This document shows positions 1 to 5,514 of a stretch of 5,514 nucleotides of DNA, one piece after another. Source of the stretch: Clostridia bacterium. Its GTDB lineage: Bacteria; Bacillota; Clostridia; Peptostreptococcales; Anaerovoracaceae. A model generated the notes under the pieces. It was not told where the DNA came from. It searched no databases and worked only from the letters and a program-made list of their open reading frames with translations. Location: NCBI GenBank assembly GCA_024682015.1, contig JAIKZT010000235.1, positions 1 to 5,514 of the forward strand. The letters are read 5' to 3'. Position numbers and translations under genes: made by a program. How positions within the stretch are numbered: the first letter of the stretch is position 1; every line of letters starts with the position of its first letter.

Positions 1-43
1 GCCAGCCTTTCCGATTTTCCGCGTCGGTTGCTGTTTCTTCCAT
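1..43 (-). CDS. Possible start of the riboswitch-controlled gene (partial, product unknown)
   Basis: An ATG at 43-41 opens a frame that stays open to the window edge and reads MEETATDAENRKGW. A GGAG sequence (53-50 on the complementary strand) lies 6 bases upstream, a good Shine-Dalgarno distance, but that GGAG belongs to the conserved 3' end of the cobalamin riboswitch. The ATG itself lies in the 3' arm of the riboswitch P1 stem. It may be the true start of a B12-repressed gene whose initiation site is hidden in the aptamer, or a chance ATG with the real start further left. Cobalamin riboswitches usually precede genes for B12 or cobalt uptake, B12 synthesis, or B12-independent isozymes. Fourteen residues are too few to choose between these. 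Confidence 0.25.
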   Translation of the reverse strand, partial: MEETATDAENRKGW

Positions 44-190
44 GCAGGTCTCCTGGCTTGCGCATCGCAGCTTCAGGCGCCTTCCCGGTTTCCCAGTGGC
101 TTTCTGCCTGTTGCTCCGCGCCTACAGTGGCGGGACCGCGCCGGACTTTCACCGGCTTCCCTCTTGGCCGAATTGCTTCGGAACATGGAA
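38..190 (-). promoter_or_regulatory. Cobalamin (B12) riboswitch
   Basis: This is an RNA aptamer that binds adenosylcobalamin or another cobalamin and normally turns off the downstream gene. Read on the minus strand, the conserved blocks occur in the right order. GGGAA at 161-157 leads into a GCCGG/CCGGC hairpin (156-152 with 144-140). CCCGCCACTGT follows at 134-124 and contains the B12 box GCCACTG (131-125). The 3' signature AAGCCAGGAGACCTGC is at 59-44. A CCGAA/TTCGG hairpin (181-177 with 172-168) precedes the core, and a CAGGC/GCCTG stem (110-106 with 78-74) forms part of the variable arm. The ends close through a perfect 7-bp P1 stem, TTCCATG at 190-184 with CATGGAA at 44-38, in the position P1 holds in the E. 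coli btuB leader. No terminator is visible in the 37 bases left before the window edge, so control may be translational or the expression platform may lie outside. Confidence 0.95.
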
Positions 191-209
191 TCTATTCATT
201 TACACGAAA

Positions 210-238
210 AGTGTACCACATTGGTACATGATGTGCAA
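210..238 (-). promoter_or_regulatory. Promoter of the B12-riboswitch transcript
   Basis: On the minus strand a -35-like TTGCAC (238-233) is separated by 17 bases from a -10-like TACACT (215-210). TGG directly precedes the -10 box and makes an extended -10 element. The predicted transcript start near 203 lies about a dozen bases before the first base of riboswitch stem P1 (190), which is the expected geometry. The -35 box is weak (3 of 6 consensus bases), so the extended -10 element or an activator may matter. The spacing and the position relative to the riboswitch are the main support. Confidence 0.6.
212..228. promoter_or_regulatory. Inverted repeat inside the promoter, putative operator
   Basis: TGTACC (212-217) and GGTACA (223-228) form a perfect 6-bp inverted repeat around a 5-base spacer. 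The half-site centres are 11 bases apart, about one helical turn, as expected for a dimeric helix-turn-helix regulator. The repeat lies between the -35 and -10 boxes of the leftward promoter and overlaps the -10 box, so a bound protein should block RNA polymerase. I do not recognise the motif as belonging to a named regulator. Chance occurrence is possible, but the placement makes an operator the better reading. Confidence 0.5.
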
Positions 239-445
239 CCCCTTTTCAGCTTTTGTCAGCCATCTCGCAGCAATTACCTGCAGGCTCTGGCTGAGCTGTA
301 TTACATTGCCATTGAAGGCCGAAGGGGTGGCCGCAGAGAGGCTCATGCCGAGAAGCGCAGTCCGAGGCGCCCTCGTCCGAGGCGAGCATCGCAGTGCATG
401 AGGATGGCTGCGGACAGGACCCCGCAGGCCGTTCTGAAAATGCAT
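239..445. other. Intergenic spacer, no gene recognised
   Basis: This lies between the nifJ terminator and the promoter of the riboswitch transcript. Short open frames exist on both strands, but none has a Shine-Dalgarno sequence and a protein-like composition, and the longer ones run through the terminator or the riboswitch. The only internal structure I see is a 10-base direct repeat, GTCCGAGGCG, at 360-369 and 375-384 (15-base period). No tRNA, sRNA signature or mobile-element end is apparent. Confidence 0.5.
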
Positions 446-479
446 AAAAAGCCCTCCCACAAGTTTGGGAGGGCTTTTT
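446..479 (-). terminator. Intrinsic terminator of nifJ
   Basis: A perfect inverted repeat pairs 446-459 (AAAAAGCCCTCCCA) with 466-479 around a 6-base loop. It gives a GC-rich GCCCTCCCA stem flanked by A5 on one side and T5 on the other. It begins about 25 bases past the nifJ stop codon (507-505). The symmetric A and T tracts mean it could work in both directions, but no gene on the plus strand ends here, so its evident job is to end nifJ and insulate the downstream riboswitch unit. Confidence 0.95.
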
Positions 480-504
480 CGCTTATGTGAGGGTCAGGCA
501 GAGA

Positions 505-4026
<3,522 letters not shown>

Positions 4027-4078
4027 GATTACGTTTCTCCTTTACTTTTTATAAGTAAGTGTTAATAAAACAACAGAA

Positions 4079-4106
4079 AACACGGCATGGTAACCCATAC
4101 CGTGTT
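4079..4106 (-). promoter_or_regulatory. Stem-loop at the 5' end of the nifJ transcript
   Basis: AACACGGCATGG (4079-4090) and CCATACCGTGTT (4095-4106) form a 12-bp inverted repeat around a 4-base loop, with one non-Watson-Crick position (4086/4099). That position is a G-U wobble in the minus-strand RNA, so the stem is intact in the nifJ leader. With transcription starting near 4101, the RNA would begin GGUAUGG, pair with CCAUGCC, and have almost no unpaired 5' end. Such 5'-terminal hairpins are known to stabilise mRNAs. A moderately T-rich run follows, so an attenuator is another option, as is a DNA operator, since the repeat overlaps the Rex-like box by 5 bases. Confidence 0.65.
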
Positions 4107-4119
4107 AATTATATAACAA
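4102..4119. promoter_or_regulatory. Putative Rex (NADH/NAD+ sensor) operator
   Basis: On the minus strand the 18 bases TTGTTATATAATTAACAC match the clostridial Rex consensus TTGTTAANNNNTTAACAA at 12 of 14 defined positions. The half-sites TGTTA and TAACA are perfectly inverted around the -10 hexamer. Rex represses fermentative and redox genes when the NADH/NAD+ ratio is low, and pyruvate:ferredoxin oxidoreductase is a plausible target. The site covers the -10 box entirely, so binding would exclude RNA polymerase. The consensus is recalled from the family. No rex gene is in the window. Confidence 0.6.
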
Positions 4120-4135
4120 CGGCCAAAAAATTCAA
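4108..4135 (-). promoter_or_regulatory. nifJ promoter
   Basis: A -35 box TTGAAT (4135-4130, 4 of 6 consensus bases) and a perfect -10 box TATAAT (4113-4108) are separated by 16 bases on the minus strand. The predicted start is a G near 4101, giving a leader of about 75 bases that begins with a stem-loop and ends in a strong Shine-Dalgarno sequence. The surrounding 90 bases are clearly more AT-rich than the flanking genes. This promoter separates nifJ from the mod genes upstream. Confidence 0.8.
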
Positions 4136-4191
4136 CCTCAGATGGGCATTCTGCGGCGATTTTTCAACATTTTTTATCCGGTTTTGTCCCA

Positions 4192-4231
4192 TCGGCAGGT
4201 TCAGGAATGCTAAGCCCGCGGAGCCTGCCGA
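4192..4231. repeat. GC-rich inverted repeat after modB
   Basis: TCGGCAGG (4192-4199) and CCTGCCGA (4224-4231) are perfect inverted copies. The stem extends by TTC/GAG-type pairing with one wobble on the plus strand, leaving a loop of about 18 bases. It starts 16 bases past the modB stop codon. Neither strand has a run of T after it, so it is not a standard intrinsic terminator. It could be a weak terminator, a 3'-end stabilising hairpin or a Rho-dependent end. Confidence 0.5.
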
Positions 4232-4247
4232 AGCCGCAAACGAACGA

Positions 4248-4904
4248 TCACTGCTTCTTTTCCAGATAACTCAGCGTATAGAGAGCGGCAAAGGAGATCA
4301 GGATGTTCACGAGGACCCACCTGTACGCCAGGGCGTCGCTGCCTTCCCGCCACAGCTGATACACCGTCGTGGAGATGGTAGCGGTGCGGCCCGGCGTGTA
4401 ACCGGACACCATGGACGTGGTGCCGTATTCGCCCAGGCCCCGGGCAAAAGCCAGCACGAAGCCCGCCAGCACGCCCTTTTTGCAGCATGGCAGGCAGATA
4501 TGCCAGAAGACCTGGCGGCGGGTCAGGCCAAGGGAAAGCCCGGCGTCGGACAGGCCGCGGTCGAAGCTCTCGAAAGCGCCCCGCGCCGTGCGGTACATCA
4601 GCGGGAACGTGACCACGGCCACGGCAAGGATGGACGCGGGCCAGGTCATGGCAAGGCGCAGGCCGAAGCGCTGCAGCAGAAAACCGCCGAGCGCGCCTTT
4701 GGGGCTCAGCGCCTTCAGCAGGAAGAATCCCACGACCGTGGGCGGCAGCACGAGAGGCAGGGTCAGCAGGCAGTCTAAAAAGGCCTTCAGGCCCGGCCGC
4801 ACGCGGCGCAGCTCCCAGGCGGCCCAGATGCCCGTAAAAAACGTGAAGACCGAGGCGATCAGGGAAATGCGTATGGAGTTCAGCAAGGGAAACCAGTCCA
4901 TCAT
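4248..4904 (-). CDS. modB: Molybdate ABC transporter permease ModB
   Basis: This is the inner-membrane channel subunit of the molybdate (possibly also tungstate) importer, which accepts the anion from ModA and is driven by the ATPase ModC. The 218 residues are a usual ModB length. Hydrophobic segments lie at about 10-32, 42-65, 84-104, 143-157 and 194-213. The LPLVLPPTVVGFFLL stretch at 49-63 and ARGLGEYG at 154-161 are typical of ModB. The cytoplasmic EAA loop that contacts the ATPase is at about 120-139 (DAGLSLGL...ICLP). The first of two adjacent ATGs is chosen because GAGG (4918-4915) lies 10 bases before it. It follows modA by 42 bases, so the two are probably cotranscribed. No modC follows: the next gene is nifJ under its own promoter. 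Arginine codons are nearly all CGN, unlike nifJ. Confidence 0.93.
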   Translation of the reverse strand: MMDWFPLLNSIRISLIASVFTFFTGIWAAWELRRVRPGLKAFLDCLLTLPLVLPPTVVGFFLLKALSPKGALGGFLLQRFGLRLAMTWPASILAVAVVTFPLMYRTARGAFESFDRGLSDAGLSLGLTRRQVFWHICLPCCKKGVLAGFVLAFARGLGEYGTTSMVSGYTPGRTATISTTVYQLWREGSDALAYRWVLVNILISFAALYTLSYLEKKQ

Positions 4905-4946
4905 GCGAAAGAAACCTCAGAAGAGATGATCGAAAGGCAAAGGCGC

Positions 4947-5514
4947 CTACTCGCCCGCGATGGAAAAGCCGGCATCCTCGAACACCGCGTCCGCATCCCT
5001 TGCCTGCAGGAATGTCAGGAAGCGGCTCGCCTGCTCTGCGTATTCCGAACCGGCGAGGATCGCCGCCGGATAGATGACGGGACTGCAGCTGCCCTCGGGC
5101 GGATAGGCGACGACTTCCAGCCCCGCCGCTGCCGCGTCCGTACCGTACACGATGCCGCAGTCTGCGGCGCCTTCCGCGACCCACGAGGCGACTTCCTTCA
5201 CGTTGGAGCCGAACGTGATCTTCCCGTCCGCGTTCAGCCCGTCCCACAGGCCCATGTACGTAAGGATCTCCTCGGAGTACTGCCCCACGGGCACGTCGGC
5301 GCCCCCGAGCGCGATCAGGGAGAGCTTGTCCGTGCCCAGATCCTCATAGCTTTCGATGCCCGCCGGGTTGCCCGCCGGCACGACGAGGGCGCACCTGTTT
5401 TCGAGCAGATCCACGCGGCTGACCGCGTCGATCAGGCCCAGTTCGTCCAGCTGGTTCATCTGCTTCTGAGCCGCCGAAATGAAGATATCGCAGACGGCGC
5501 CCTCCTCGATCTGC
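4947..5514 (-). CDS. modA: Molybdate-binding protein ModA (partial, N-terminus outside window)
   Basis: This is the extracytoplasmic solute-binding protein of the molybdate importer. The visible 188 residues start inside the first lobe, enter with GAVCDIFISAAQKQM, where family members have a (D/A)DVFISA-type segment, and run to a TAG stop at 4949-4947. Further family marks are the PAGNPAGIESYEDL stretch, the DVPVGQYSEEIL segment, where ModA has its oxyanion-binding VPxGxYA-like motif, and GIVYGTDA, whose tyrosine (codon 5147-5145) corresponds to the anion-contacting tyrosine of E. coli ModA. The C-terminal FLTFLQARDADAVFEDAGF ending is also typical. About 60-80 N-terminal residues, including the signal peptide and the first binding serines, lie beyond the right edge. 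It precedes modB in what appears to be one operon. Tungstate or a related oxyanion as the main substrate cannot be excluded. Confidence 0.92.
   Translation of the reverse strand, partial: QIEEGAVCDIFISAAQKQMNQLDELGLIDAVSRVDLLENRCALVVPAGNPAGIESYEDLGTDKLSLIALGGADVPVGQYSEEILTYMGLWDGLNADGKITFGSNVKEVASWVAEGAADCGIVYGTDAAAAGLEVVAYPPEGSCSPVIYPAAILAGSEYAEQASRFLTFLQARDADAVFEDAGFSIAGE

Noticed and set aside
42..401. A 119-codon plus-strand open frame starting at 42
   Set aside because: It runs through the cobalamin riboswitch, its promoter and the spacer. The conserved aptamer blocks explain the sequence, and there is no ribosome binding site.
200..460. An 86-codon minus-strand open frame between the nifJ terminator and the riboswitch
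   Set aside because: It begins inside the terminator loop and runs into the promoter and operator of the riboswitch transcript. No ribosome binding site or recognisable domain is present.
164..490. A 108-codon plus-strand open frame with a locally protein-like stretch (NYLQALAELYYIAIEG), considered as a gene or a pseudogene remnant
   Set aside because: It starts inside the riboswitch, has no Shine-Dalgarno sequence, turns into an arginine-rich run and reads through both arms of the nifJ terminator. The protein-like stretch is too short to assign.
4160..4176. A-tracts on the minus strand upstream of the nifJ -35 box, considered as an UP element
   Set aside because: They lie about 59-75 bases before the predicted start, further out than the usual -40 to -60 UP-element position, so I do not call them.
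4210..5247. A 345-codon open frame on the minus strand overlapping both modA and modB
   Set aside because: It is an arginine/glycine/proline-rich out-of-frame reading of two recognisable genes, a usual artefact of high GC content.

Overview
The window reads as chromosome of a moderately GC-rich, obligately anaerobic, fermentative bacterium. A high-GC Clostridia or Negativicutes member of the Bacillota is the best guess, but I cannot fix a genus. The guess rests on a single-chain pyruvate:ferredoxin oxidoreductase, a clostridial-style Rex operator on its promoter, strong AGGAG-type ribosome binding sites and a cobalamin riboswitch. Every gene I can support lies on the minus strand, so the text below follows that strand from right to left.

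Right end (5514 to about 4190): the 3' part of modA, the periplasmic or lipoprotein molybdate-binding protein, then modB, the molybdate ABC permease, 42 bases further on. No modC ATPase gene follows. A GC-rich inverted repeat without a U tract closes the unit.

Centre (4190 to 446): a compact control region and a complete pyruvate:ferredoxin oxidoreductase gene (nifJ/por, 1173 aa) with all 12 cluster-ligand cysteines and the key pyruvate and thiamine-diphosphate residues. The promoter has a perfect TATAAT -10 box. An 18-bp near-palindrome matching the clostridial Rex operator at 12 of 14 defined positions covers the -10 box. The mRNA is predicted to begin almost exactly at a stable stem-loop. 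A textbook intrinsic terminator ends the gene.

Left end (445 to 1): about 200 bases with nothing recognisable, then a sigma70/SigA-type promoter with a perfect inverted repeat lying inside it, then a complete cobalamin riboswitch leading off the left edge into a gene of which at most 14 codons are visible.

Together the genes fit anaerobic metal- and cofactor-dependent metabolism: pyruvate is oxidised to acetyl-CoA with reduced ferredoxin, molybdate is taken up for molybdoenzymes, and a B12-regulated uptake or synthesis function lies just outside. I do not see a previously undescribed multi-gene system. What deserves attention is regulatory: the Rex-type box with a 5'-terminal hairpin on nifJ, and the apparent double control (operator plus riboswitch) on the B12-regulated unit.
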